Shown in pieces: positions 1-59,900 of a DNA stretch of 64,000 nucleotides. Source of the stretch: Urophycis tenuis (taxonomy: Eukaryota; Chordata; Actinopteri; Gadiformes; Phycidae); assembly GCA_036785325.1 (NCBI GenBank), contig JAXIVH010000014.1, positions 5,986,283-6,050,282 on the forward strand. The letters run 5' to 3'. The first letter of the stretch is position 1, and each line of letters starts with the position of its first letter. Below the pieces are notes generated by a model, which worked only from the letters and a program-made list of their open reading frames with translations, was not told where the DNA came from and made no database searches. The position numbers and the translations under genes are program-made.

Positions 1-955
1 AAAGCCAATAACGTAATAACTTGCCAATAATGTAATAAAGTTGTTGAGCCAATAACGTAATCACTTTTAGCCATTACGTTATACGCAAGTTATAATAATG
101 TAAGTAATAGGTCATTTATAACTTACGTAATAACACAAGTTATTACGGTATTGGCCTTGTATAAAAAAAAAAATCATTTTTAAAATGTAATAACTGAGCC
201 AATAATGTAATAACTGAGGTATCACCTTTTTTTATTTTCAATTTCTGGATAGAAAGTGTCACACTTAGCCTTTATATTGCATCTTGCAACAGATATCTTA
301 AATATCTGACCTTACATATACCCCCTCCACCCTCAAACCCCCCTCCACAGGATGCCTCAAAGGAGCAATTAAGAGTCAATGTGGATTTATATGTAACTCT
401 TAGGGTTCCCTTATAGTACTCCGTGTATCCAACTCTGTGACCATGCAGATGCTTCGACGGAGGCGTGAGCCTTTTGAAGTTCTGCGTTGCAGTTTTCAGT
501 CTGGTATTGCAATTCACCGCCACAACGCTAGGGGCTGTGGGAATGAGTCATTAGCTGACCAATGACAGCCCCGCAGTCTCCATCGGTCTCCCATCGCCCC
601 GATGGATGGTAACATATTTTGGAGGCACAGGTCGGGCTACAGAGAGGGTCTCCCGACAGGGTTTGCAGTGATGGAGAGTACTCTCCGTGGCTACGGAGAG
701 AACTTTGGGAAGTATCATAAACAAAGCTTTACTTTTACTCTGGGATTGGGCCAAAACAGCGTTAGGGCCAGCGTGATCTACAAAGCCACATTAGATTGCT
801 TGCAGATTCGGCTGAAAATGTAATTATTGGCCGTTATGACTTTATCAGTTGCTACACACGTCATTTGCAATTTTGAGCTTTCGTTCGCGATGTGTTTCAA
901 GGAATGGCGAGGAACGTTTTTTTTTTTTTTGTTACCCCCCCCTGCTGTGGTTTAG
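1..955. other. bltp1: bltp1 intron (left part), AT-rich repeat
   Basis: Positions 1-230 hold irregular repeats of GCCAATAACGTAATAAC and its complement. The rest is unique-looking intron with no coding signature. Exon 1 of the visible model follows at 956. Confidence 0.6.
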
Positions 956-47742
<46,787 letters not shown>

Positions 47743-48360
47743 AGCCACACTACACTCTCTTGAGCCCTCTACTGTACACTGCATTTGTCAGAGTAGCCTA
47801 ACGACTAAATGTGTTGGTTGCTAAATATTTTACTATTGTGCTTAAACGTGTCGTCCAAGTAGAAATTTTTTAATATATATTACAAGGTCATTGAATGGAA
47901 ACTGTTGCTGCATTGCTTTTAAACAACCCTTCTAAAAAAAAGATGTGAATAAACTCCTAAATTATATTATTAACCAACTGGAATATTTTAAGTTTATATT
48001 AAGGCTGGCCAATATTTATAAACATTGTCTTTCAAAAATAGCCTTTTTTGACTTAGCTTTTCTTAAATGTTTACCATCAATTTGAACATTCATTTGATTT
48101 AAAAGTCCATTAATAGTCACGTTTTGCCTACTTTTACCATCACAATGGAATGAACTTGTATTTGTAAAGACACAATGATTGTACATGTATAATTTGTCTT
48201 ATTTTAAGACTATGTAAATAACTTGATTTCTTAATGTTGAGTTCTTGGCATAATAAAATCACTCCCATTCATATTGATTGAGTGTTGATGTGTGATATGT
48301 TGAATGATGCCAAAGTTCCACTGAGTCTCTTCACTGAAATAAAGAACCCTTCTGGTGCCT
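47743..48360 (+). other. bltp1: bltp1 3' UTR with three candidate polyadenylation signals
   Basis: AATAAA occurs at 47948-47953, 48252-48257 and 48338-48343 after the bltp1 stop codon. The stretch is AT-rich, carries no repeat that I recognise and has no further open frame that looks coding. Use of more than one site would give 3' UTRs of about 0.2 to 0.6 kb. Confidence 0.65.
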
Positions 48361-49481
48361 TGTTCTGCATAGCTACTCTAAATTGGCAAGCATTCATCTC
48401 AAAGAAAACGTGTTTTTGAGATGAATGCCAATAACTTAATTCATGTTTTGGTATGGGCTTGTTTCAGTCAGCAGTTGTTTAACAGGATAACACCTGTTTC
48501 AACTAAGTATGTCAGCCATTCAGGTCTCCTGCCTGAACGTGTGAATCCCTGACTAAATGTATGCCATAAACTTGTTTGCCGTGTAGTCAAATTCAATGTA
48601 ATTTCAACATTCAGCGGTTCTTGAGTCATGTTTTTACTGTCATGTTGGGTTTTCCATTGCTGCCACCATGTGACGTAGGTCTCGAGACTCTTACGCAGGA
48701 GCTGGACACTCGTCGTCAGCCCAGTGCTCCAGACCACTGCAGTGTGCCGCCAGTGAAACGGGTCACGCTGCAGCTCCGCTACAAAGGAGTGACGTCATGC
48801 ATTATCCTCCAGGCTCCGTCTCAACAACGGTTCAATGTGATTTGATCCTGCCAGGGCGTTTCAACTGTCAGACATGTGGACACTCCCTGATCAGATGTGG
48901 GTCACATTTCGCCCGTGGCCTAATTCACACTCGTATATAAAAATTGAAATAAAATACTTTGTTACCCCAGGGGGACAAATGAAGGCAGGTGGTTATAAAC
49001 CACAGGGAACAAATAACAGGGGGTGATATAACATTAGCATTCAACATTAGGCTACAGACCAACAGATAGTACAATGTAAACAACGAAAATATCAACTCCT
49101 AGTGTGCAGACAATCCAACTGCCTCTAATCAGAAAACCGGCTAAGCAATTAAAACCCCATCCTGTCTGTGTGTACAGGATGCATTTTTTGCACTGAGATT
49201 GATTGTAATAGAATCAGACAAATTAATCTAAAATGCACTAATTCAGGCGTAAATTCAAGAGTAAATGTTGGCCATTTCAATGAAAAACCCTGGGAATGTA
49301 TTGTTGTGGAAAAAAACATCTGAATCCCATCGGAAGGGAGTTCTGGCTTGGGAGACGACAGTGAGCACTGAATGAAATCAATCGAGGTGCTAGATTAAAC
49401 CAAAATATCATTTTTTTAAATATTAAGTTGTTGACAAGTTAACAGGCACAGTTCAATGGAGAGCAATATACTTGATACAGC

Positions 49482-49530
49482 TTTCTCAGAAGTGCGCGCC
49501 AAATAATATTTGGCGCGCACTTCTGAGAAA
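49482..49530. repeat. Perfect 23-bp hairpin, 3-nt loop, with a second hairpin adjoining
   Basis: 49482-49504 pairs exactly with 49508-49530 around AAT. Directly after it, GAGCCGACCAACA (from 49532) pairs with TGTTGGCCGGCTC (to about 49565) with one mismatch. Intergenic. Confidence 0.93.
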
Positions 49531-49837
49531 AGAGCCGACCAACAATATTAGTGTTGGCCGGCTCCTTTTATAGGGTAAGTTAAACAACTCCGAAGGTAGG
49601 CTACAGATGACCCAGACAGGGACATTGGAATATTTAAGATGATAGACACCACCACGTTCTTTCCCACTCCTTCGGATGAGACACAGAGTCTCTGCTCGTT
49701 CCCAAAGCCTTGAGACAAGCAGAGGCCCCAGATCTTCTGTGAACCAAACAGCTCAGGGCACGGGGTCGAGGCCTGCGTCCCACAACCCGTGGCGTGTCAC
49801 GTTCACAATGGAATTGGGGAGTGTTGGTCATCAACAT

Positions 49838-50015
49838 GAGGACACACTGCATATCTGTTATACAGCTAGTTGCACACTTGCACTGTCCATACAGGACATA
49901 ATCGTGCAATCCCTGCCAGCTTGGGTAAATGTGAGTGCTTGCCTTAATTCTTCACAGTAAGCCGGGGAGATGTCGACATTTGAGCAGATAGGGAAGATAT
50001 GGGCAAGTATGAGTG
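49838..50015 (+). repeat. Dispersed repeat H, copy 1
   Basis: Shares GGACACACTGCATATC, TTGGGTAAATGTGAGTGCTT and AGTAAGCCGGGGAGATGT with 52207-52440. Confidence 0.65.
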
Positions 50016-50782
50016 CTCACAAGGATGATAAGGAGAAAAAAGTCTGTGGGTTCATTTTCCATCACAATCGTTGTTGAGCTAATATCAGTGTTTTATCTCG
50101 GAGATCTACACAAAGCCTCTGTTCGCATCAAAACAAATGTTACCTCTCCAGAAGTCACCGTCCCTTGCATGGGTTTTCAAGTACATCACTCACCAGTCCA
50201 GTCAAGCATTTACTCAGTACAGTGCCTAAGCTAACAATTCCCTCAAGCTGTTTAGTCTTTTGCTTTTTATGCAAGCCAGGACTTAGGACAGCCTTTCAGT
50301 CATTCAAGGCTTAATGCCCATGCAAATTGGTACCGCGTATGAATGGGCAATCACAAAATAACTGCTCCAGTCATTTCAACATCATTTTTGTACATTTTCT
50401 TCATAGGCATTGTTTGCACTTTCATGATCTTGCAAAGTTTCTGTTTTCAGGTCTTGGGTAATTTGTATGTGTGCCTATTTATGAAATGACCACACAAAAA
50501 AAAGTTAATTATTCAAAGATTAGCATGCAAATAATGAATGGTGATATAACATATATGTAACATATGTGCTACCTGAACTGCATTTCTGAGTTAATCTGAA
50601 TGGTAAATCGGAAAACAAGAAAGATGATCAAATACATTGATTTTCCTTGTTGACTCATCTGACCGTGACCATGGCTGCGTCATTGGCACAGTCTGTGCAG
50701 CCATCTGATAATAAGAGAACCTTGCAGACTTGTCCACCATATCAACTATGGGCTGGGTCACTTCAGCACCTTGCCAACTGAC

Positions 50783-50791
50783 TATATAAAT
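50783..50791 (+). promoter_or_regulatory. Candidate TATA box of the TPO-like gene
   Basis: TATATAAAT lies 110-118 bp upstream of the inferred start codon at 50901. That would place transcription start near 50815 and leave a 5' UTR of about 85 nt. Inferred from motif and position only. Confidence 0.5.
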
Positions 50792-50900
50792 ACTAATTGT
50801 ACGGTCAGCAGCGAGAATCTTCACTCTCCCTGAATGACACGCTGCTTGTTTTAGTTGGATTTTATGTCGGTGGGTGTTAAATATTCCTATTTAACAAAGG

Positions 50901-53900
50901 ATGGCCGGTCACCTAAACCCAGTGACCCGTGGAATTGTACTCTGTGTATTTTTCGTCTGTTTTTCACCTGTTCAGCTGGGCCATTTCGACCGTGAGTACT
51001 TGTCTCACCGCAATTAAGATGACTACAATGTCTCACCAAATGTCTAAGCATCAATTTGTTGCTGTTACTTATTTCATCTTGCCAGCCCAGTATTCCTGTA
51101 ACTGTACAAATATTGTGTGCAGTGCTCATACATCCATTAACGTGTATGACAAGGTTATGACTATTCATGCCATTCAGTCTGCAGATTAGACCATATATAA
51201 CCTTATTAAATATAGCCTATATAAGAACACTATCGTACTTTCTTTTTATTGTAATATAAACATACAGACTGGATCTTTACAGTAGCATTCCTATTTTTTC
51301 CATGGAAATGATGCAGTACAACGATAGAATCTCAAATGCGGTACGAGGTCTACATATTGGTTAAAAAACCCCATTTGAATTATTAAAAATGACTATGAGG
51401 ACTTGGAGTTTTGGACAAAACGGCACGCGTGGTTCTGAATAGGAGTGACCTGTGTCTGCGTCCTGAGGGAAGAGGGCTGAGTTCAGGGCTGTAGTATAGT
51501 CCGGTCTTGGACTCGAGTCCGGACTCAAAACGTTTTTTCTTGGTCTCGAACTTGTCTCGGACTCGCTGGTATTTGGTCTTGGACTTGTCTCAGGCTCTGC
51601 CACTGGTCTTGCCAAATATGGCTTTTGGTCTTCACACACGAAGATGTCACAATTCTGCCATAATAAAATACAACTTGTCTTTTCTGTCCTGGTCTTGACT
51701 CGGACTCTAATATTTTTGGACTCGGTCTTGTCTTGGACTTGAACCTCTTTGCACTCGGTCTTGACTTGGTCTCGACTAGTCGTGGTCTTGGACTTGTGGC
51801 TGAGGTCCCTGGCTGAGATGGCTGTGCACTGTGTGTTTGTGTGTGCCTGAGGCTATCTGTGCATCTCTCTAAGCATTGGCCCATCTGCTGTGAATGCTGT
51901 TTCTCGGGCCAGTCCCAATGATGCTGCCACTCACGCGGGCGATCTCATTGGGGGGGGGGTTGAGATGGACGTCGCGCCGGGGAACCAGTGTGCGCGCTCT
52001 CCAGGCCCGAGTGCCTGTGGTCGTCCGCTTAGAGGGTGCGGAGCACTGGGGTGAGACCACAGATTGGGGGGTGCTGGACGGTTGAGATGGAGCTGAGGTG
52101 AGGTGCCTCCCACTGAGAACTGAGAGGACCAGGGGAATCAGGTGGGGTTGACTATCCATTTGGAGGAGTTTTTGCCCCCCATCAGGTGAGGCTGAAAAAG
52201 GCAGAAAGGGACACACTGCATATCAGTTATCCAGATAGTTGCACACTTGCACCGTCCTTACAGGCATACTCGTGCAATCACTGCCAACTTGGGTAAATGT
52301 GAGTGCTTGCCTTGTCTATCCGCAGGCTATCGTTGTGTGTACAGTACAGATAGCGTGCATTCTCACAGTAAGCCGGGGAGATGTTGACATTTGAGCAGAT
52401 AGGGAGGATATGGGCAAGTGTGGGCAAGTGTATGTATACACACAGTGTCCTCCCTGTAAGCTGGTGCTCTAGGAAAGCATACTTCTACATGAGTATAAGT
52501 AGCAGTAATAGTAGTATGATTATTAGTGGTAGTAGTTGGTAGTCAGTTCAAATGTCAGCAACTGCAGGAATAGATCTCGCTACAGATTACCATTATTGTG
52601 TGCAGCCTGGCTATCAAAGATTTGGAAGTGTTCATAAGTAGGGACATTCTGAGACATTCTGAGTGAATAAAGACATGTTTAATGGTATAGGTAATGTTCT
52701 GCAACATTTCCAGCCCAAGGCAACAGTTGAAAGGAAAATCAGAAACTGCAGCGAGCAGCAATATCTAATCAAAACCGCAAAGAGAGATGACCGACACATG
52801 ACACGCGGTTGAAAAGATTATTGCGGGGATGCTAAATGCAAAGTAGTTTTCGGTGCTGAATGCCAATCACAATATTTGGCGAGTGCAGTTGGATGGTAGA
52901 GAGCTACTTTGGACACTCTTTGTTAGGAGGTACTGTTCCTCGAGAATCCCATTTGGTCCTCAGCTCCAGAAGTGTTATACAAATGCATTGCACAGAATAT
53001 CTATTGTAGGGATTCACAAACATTATGGATGGCATTACGACGACAGGGATAATGCATTTACAACATCAGCAAGTGCTTCTGCTCTTGATTTCCCCAGCTG
53101 CAACAAGCTCACTGTTAGTCACCCTGTACACATCTAACTATAGCTAAGGGGGGGGGGGGGGGGATGTGATTTCCTGCATTCTTCTGCATTTAAATGTATT
53201 CTTGTGGGGGTAAATCTATCTATTTATCTATCAATCCAACACATTGTATATTTTTAAACAGTCTGCTGGTTTATAGGGTGGGCTAAGGCAAGCTTTGGGT
53301 GGATTTGACACAAAAAAGATCTAGCATCGCCACTCGCTATAAATATAGCCAAAAAAACCCAAGAGATTTGCCTGGGCCAACCATGCAACGGGCCTGGTCC
53401 ACGTACTTGCAGGACAAAGTATATCCAAAACAAAAAGTGAACCGAATCAGATCTCCGCTCTCACAAAAGTAAACCTCATGACGAATATGACTTCAAAAGC
53501 GTTGCTCATAACCATTAAAACCCACTGCATGACAAACTAAAACCGCACAGCACGATGCAGAGTACGGACACGTGCGTAATTCATAATTTGTGTTTGAAAT
53601 TGTAAATAACTATACTTAAAGAAAATACTTTTGTTTTGAGAGGGTTTTTTTTTCCCACTCCGTGTGGTGCTCTGCTTGCCATGGCTTTGGTGGCTCACGG
53701 AGGAGACGGCACGCTGGGGACAACAGGTCTGGTCTTGTCTGCAGCGAGGCCGAGACCACCAGCCTCAGGTGCAATGACTGTGTGGGCCAATTCAGAATCA
53801 GAATCAGAATCAGAATCAGAATCGATTTATTGCCAAGTATATATATTTTTTAAATTTGCTGTGGTATATTGATGTGCAAGTCAAAATTAAAAACGAAGTT

Positions 53901-56900
53901 CTGTAGGAGTAAATAAATAAAGTAAAAATAAAATGTAAATAGCAATATTAACAGTATACAATATGTGGAGTATTATTAAAAATATGGGCAATATATCCGT
54001 TAATAAATAGATAGAAGTGAGGTGGGGTGACTGTGGAGGGAGGGGATGAGGGTCCGTGTCAGTGGGGGGGTCTTGTTGATGAGGGTGGCTGCAGACGGGG
54101 CTCTGTGTGTTGGTGTGGCTCCAGTCTGCCCGTGTGGCTCACCACCCCACCACTGCTCTGAAAATATTATATTCAATAATATTGATAATGATAAATCAAT
54201 AATGTGATTTCATTATTAGCGGCTGCTGTGGAAACAAAAAAAGGAATGGGAAGGTGTGAGTCAATGTTTTCACTGGAATGCACACCTAAAGACTAGGGAG
54301 GCAGACGTATTGATGATGAAAATGAAAGGGTGGAGTCATTTTATAGTAATGTAAAAAAATGAGAGATACACAAGGCTACATACACGTGGTTGTGGTTAAG
54401 AGGAAATCAAGTTTGGTATAGAATGCTGATCAGACACACTGTACATGAAGCTACACAAGACATTTTTGACATCTGTCCAAATTATGCTGAAAGATACATT
54501 CAATACCAGACAGGCACTAGGGATCTGTGTAGACTTGGACTGACTTACATTATCGGTTAACATTGATTAGATTAGATTAGATTAGATTAGATTCAACTTT
54601 ATTGTCATTGTGCAGAGTACAAGTACAGGGACAACGAAATGCAGTTGGCGTTCTAACCAGAAGTGCAAATGTGCGATAAAGGTGCAGGTTTAAATGCAGG
54701 AATGCAGAACAAGGTGCAAAATTGAAAAACATGAAAAGTGGCAGTGGTTATTAAAGTGACGGTAATTAACGGATCTCACATGTGTTCAATATTGTTGCTT
54801 GTAGGGAGAGAACCACACCAACACCACAGATAGTTTGGGACTCTTTAGGTTAGACACATGCTATTGCATGCATAACCTTATTGGCTGACATTGACCTTGC
54901 ATGCATAACCTTATTGGCTGACATTGACCACAGCAAGCCAGCAGCCCTGCCTCTGAATCAAAGGGTCAGGAGGTTGGGCTCAGTTGTAAGCCTCTGTCTG
55001 TGCCTATTTGATAAAATATGTCAATTTTTTTCAGCTACATCTATCATCCAGGAAATGTTCAACTCTTCCCATCCAGAAAACCTTGCAATGATTGACAACG
55101 TTATGTTACCCACCAAACGGTGAGCAAATCACTCATTCTTCTGCAATTACGGCTCTGTCTGCTGAGCAACGCAGAATAAAAAAAAAATACTGTCTCACTG
55201 ACATCTGCTCCGCTTTTCCACAAGCAAACCCCCGTCCCTGATGGCCACTTTTTCATTCCTCCGCCACGTCGAGCCTGGAGCCACGGTGATTTCCCAGGCT
55301 GCGGAGGCCTTTGGAAGAAATATGCAAATATTGCAAGACGAAGCCAAGTGGAGACATAAACGGGTTCTGGCTGCTTCAGGTACAGAATCGTGCGTTACGC
55401 AACACTTTGCATAGTTGAGAACTAAAGAATGAACAAGTTCAACTATGCAGAAGAATGGTGATGCGGCCAAACCATCCCACTGCTCTGCTTTTGTTCATTT
55501 TCCATTAAATGACATGACATTACAAATTATTACTTATTATTACTATTACTTTTATCAGTATTACCAGTATTATCACCGTTACCATCACTGGACATCAACA
55601 AACTGAAATTGGCTGCCATTTACTGTACTTACTGTTCTTTTTGCACTGTCAAGAATCAATACTTTCACAGGCACTTATGCTTACTCATGCTGCTATCCCT
55701 ACCTCATATAATAGCAGATTCCGACCTAGCTTATTTATTTGTCTTCATATCTTGTCCTGCCTGTTGTGCCTGTGCACTTTATCTGTTTCACCGTGGGAGG
55801 GTGAGAAACGTCCTCTCGATTCCTTCGTATATTTTGCCATGCGAAGGAATTGACAATAGAGCAACTTTGACTGTGACTTTGAAATTCATTACGGCAAACG
55901 TTTTTTTTTTTTTTACAAACCACATTTCAGCTGAACATCGACTCAAGTCGTCCCCCTTATGTTTCAGAACTGCTTCGACTGAAAGACGTGGAGCTGCTGG
56001 CCGACTTATCAGGGTGCCCCCCGCCCGCACACCCAGCGCTGTGTCTCCGGAGAAGTCCTCTGGACGACTACCGTTCCATATCTGGCCTCTGCAATAACAG
56101 GTAGAGAACTCTGAAAGGCCTAAAGACATGCCGTGTCTTCTACGTCACTCTCCATTCGGTCACATTCAGCAGGACACAACTCTTTCAGACACAATCCCAC
56201 GTGGGGCGCAGCTAACACTGCCTTACTCCGATGGCTTCCAGCGCAATATGAAGATGGAGCTGGGCAGCCCAAGGGCTGGAACCCTGGACGGCTCTATAAT
56301 GGATTTCCACTTCCCCCGGTAATCATTCACGTCACGGCTCAAGCACACGGGTCTTAAGTCGAGGGAAGCCTACCGATCCCATGGTTTTAAGCACTAAATA
56401 CAAATGTGGACTTGCAATTCAATCGAAAATCCTTGAAATGAGATGTATTATTATTGTGTATACAATAAATAGATTGGTTACCACCCAAAAGTGTTGAGGA
56501 TGAGGATGAAGAAGAAGAAGAATGACTCTTTTGATCCCGTGAGGGAAATTTGGTCTCTGCATTTAACCCAATCGTGAATTAGTGGAAATACACTCAGCAC
56601 ACAGTGATGGTGAGGCACACAGTGAGGTGAAGCACACTAATCCCGAGGCAGTGAGCTGCCAACAGCGGCGCTCGGGGAGCAGTGAGGGGTTAGGTGCCTT
56701 GCTCACAGGCACTTCAGCCGTTCGTACTGGTCGGGGTTCGAACCGGCAACCCTCCGGTTACAACGGTTGCCGCTGCTGATGAGAACACATTGCCAAAAAC
56801 GATCATTACTGTAAAAAAAAGGATAAAAAGTAATCTCAGTCCCATGTTGCAACAGGTAGAAGCAGTTAGCAAGAACATAATTAAGTCCTCTTTCAAACGG

Positions 56901-59900
56901 AAAGAGGACTTGTACTCTCAACTGATGATCGAATGGGGACAGTTCATCGACCACGACATGACCTTCACCCCGCAAAGCACCCGATGCGCGGCTGACAAAG
57001 GCGTGGATTGTCTCCGGACCTGCCGCAATGTCCACCCGTGCTTCCCGATCCAGGTGAATGACGCGCCCAATCACACTTGGCCCCGCACTCACAACCACGA
57101 AATCAACTAAACTGTGTCATTTCTTTCTTTCACCACGGCCACATGACCCGCAGTCACCGGAAGACACCTGTGTGCCTTTTTTTCGTTCCTCGCCAGCCTG
57201 CGTTGCCGACGTTGAATCGGTGACCGGGCACGTTTTCCAGCGTCAGCAAATGAACGCCATAACGTCGTTTCTCGACGCCTCGCTGGTGTACGGTCACACT
57301 CCACAACTGCAGGGCCTCCTGCGCGACCTGGCCAGCCCGAGTGGCAGGCTGGCCGTTCAAGACAGATTCAGAGACGGAGGGGGCAGGCCGTACCCGCCTT
57401 CCGTGGATGCCGGCCCGTCAGCTTGCTTCCAGGATCCCGGGGCCCCCCGGGGGGAGCGGGTGGAGTGTTTTGCCGCAGGGGACAGTCGAGTGAACGAGGG
57501 TCTGTCCCTGATCGCCCTGCATACGCTGTGGCTGAGGGAACACAATCGGATTGCGGACGCCCTGAAAGGGTTAAACAATCATTGGAGCAAAGAGACTGTA
57601 TACCAAGAGGCCCGCAAGATCATTGGAGCTCTGCTTCAGGTTTGTAACATTGATTTTATTTTTCACTTATTGATTAGACATAACGGTTTGATATTAGAGA
57701 TTCAGGAGCGATTCATGTTTTACCCTCTTTATTTAAAGTTAACAGACATGCCTTTCAAACAATTCAGGTTTCACAAAGGGTTACAGATTCACAGATGTAA
57801 ATCCAGGATAGGCAATTTGGATAAACCAGCCAGAGTAAGCTAGATGTTCAAAGTATCCAACCAAATAAATCCCACGGCCTCTCCCTTCAGGCCTCCCCAC
57901 AAAAGTCTTTAGCACTAGGTCCCCCTACCCTTGTGGAAGACTGGTCATATCAGAGACACTATAGAAGGAGACCTCGAAGGACTTTGGTCATATGCAATGA
58001 ATGCACAGGTAGAGTGTGTGCAGGTAGCTAGTAGACAAACCAGTGCACTTATTACAGTCTTCCGACAGCCCACAGATACCAAATCTGTTTGTTTTTGTCA
58101 TCAGAGCATTTAGTATAGGGCCTATTGATTATTGAGTATTTCAACAACTATGAGGAAAATACACTTCTAAAATGAATTGCCTACCCCAGCTTTCATCTTT
58201 GGTGGTCACACAAAACTACTTTGTGTGTTACTAAAGATGAGTCATTTAAAATAAGTATGTGACTTACAACGTAAACTGCTTCTTGCCAAGGTGCAAATGA
58301 TTGCAATGTTTAGAGAATGGCAATGTTAAAGCAGTGTACCATGCGTTCTAAATGTAATTCTACCTTTCACCTTCATCCCACCAATTCTTTTTTTCAAACT
58401 AGATCATAACGATGAGAGATTATATTCCCAAAATAATTGGGCGCGACTCATTGGACCGCTACGTTGGACCCTATGTGGGCTACGACCCCGCGGTGAACCC
58501 ATCAGCGTCCAACGTGTTTGCCACGGCTGCGTTTCGCTTCGGCCATGCCAACATCTCCCCGGTCGTGAGGAGGCTTAATGAAAGCTTCCAGACACACGAG
58601 CGCTTTCCTCCCCTGAGATTACACCGCACGTTCTTCAGCCCGTGGAGAATAGTCAAGGAAGGTAAGTGTGGCCTGTGTGTGTGTGTGTGCTCTCCGCTTA
58701 ACCCAAGTTAACCTGCGGTCAATACGGAGCGCCTTGCTTTCGTGACCAATGCTGAAGCCTAAGTTATGCTTAAGTTGTGCTTCCGCGTTGACGCAACGCT
58801 AGGGGGCTTACGGACCCATTACGTCCTTGCGGACCCCCCTTGCGTCCATCACCACCGCAGCGGCAATGGCTGATTGCTCCGCTAACTACATCCGCTGGAG
58901 ACCACTTTTCTGGTTTCCACTCATAAACACCGCCACGGTGTGATAAATGCTTCGACTGATTGGCAACAACATATATATATAACTTTTGCCTTTCATGTCT
59001 GTAAACTTTTTTTTACTCACAAGTAATCCGTATGTAATGACCAGAATGGTCATTCTGGTCACCCTCTTCTGGTGTGGCATTGAATTGCATTTCAACACGT
59101 AAACCCCACGCAGAACCATCATGGTCTCATGACTACGTCCAAGCAACTGCGTGGCCATTGCGTGATCACTACGTGATCACTACACGGAACCATAACTGGC
59201 GCTTAAGTGAGCTCCCAAGTCGCGTCATGCACGCTTTTGTTTTACGTATGGCGTTACCAAAATCTTTGATTTAGAAAAAATAATCTAGTTGTCGTGGTAG
59301 GATTGGTTTAAACGCTGCAGATGCATTTTTGTTTGACTACGATACATTTAGATTATTAGACCCTATTTGTTAAGACATCATGTAAGTGCTTGTGCCGCCT
59401 AGGTGGGATTGAACCTGTGCTCCGAGGTCTCGTGGGTACTGCAGCGACATCCGTCAGCACGGGTGAATTGATGGCAGAGGAGTTGACAGAGAAGTTGGTG
59501 GTGCTCAACGTCCCCATGAAATTGGACTTGGCCGCTTTGAACCTCCAGAGGGGACGGGATCATGCTCTGGCTGGTGAGACCACCCAAAGTTCTATCATGT
59601 CATTCATACATATGAATGGATTATTTATTTGAATGAAATATACATTGAGTATCGAAAGAGCAGGTCAAATTTCATTGGTCAGAGCTACTAATTTCTTGAG
59701 GCCAAATCATTTGTATTTTGCACACATTGCAGGATACAATGACTGGAGAGAGTTTTGTGGACTGAAGCGTCTGAAGACAAAAGAAGATTTCCAAGGTGTT
59801 GTCAAAGACAAAGTAGTGGTTGATAAGATACTGAGAGTGTACAAACATCCGGACAATATTGATGTCTGGTTAGGAGGACTCGTCGAGGACCACTTGAAAG

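Larger units (their letters stand above)
48361..50780. other. Intergenic DNA between bltp1 and the peroxidase gene
   Basis: No gene was recognised. It contains a non-LTR-like tail relic around 48935-49130 (ending in the teleost-type ACTTTGTTACCCCAGGGGG context), a perfect hairpin at 49482-49530 followed by a second near-perfect hairpin at 49532-49567, and one copy of a dispersed repeat at 49838-50015 whose partner is at 52207-52440. Short open frames here show no family features. Confidence 0.6.
50992..55034. other. First intron of the TPO-like gene, repeat-rich
   Basis: The 4-kb intron holds degenerate CTTGGACT-type tandem sequence (about 51500-51800), a dispersed repeat copy at 52207-52440, a G run at 53149-53163, a (TCAGAA)n-headed non-LTR tail at 53790-53900 and onward, a (GATTA)n-headed tail at 54565-54775, and a 33-bp direct duplication at about 54864-54930. 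No additional exon with family similarity was seen. Confidence 0.6.

Noticed and set aside
48576..48845. 89-codon frame downstream of bltp1
   Set aside because: No recognisable domain, no splice or promoter context.
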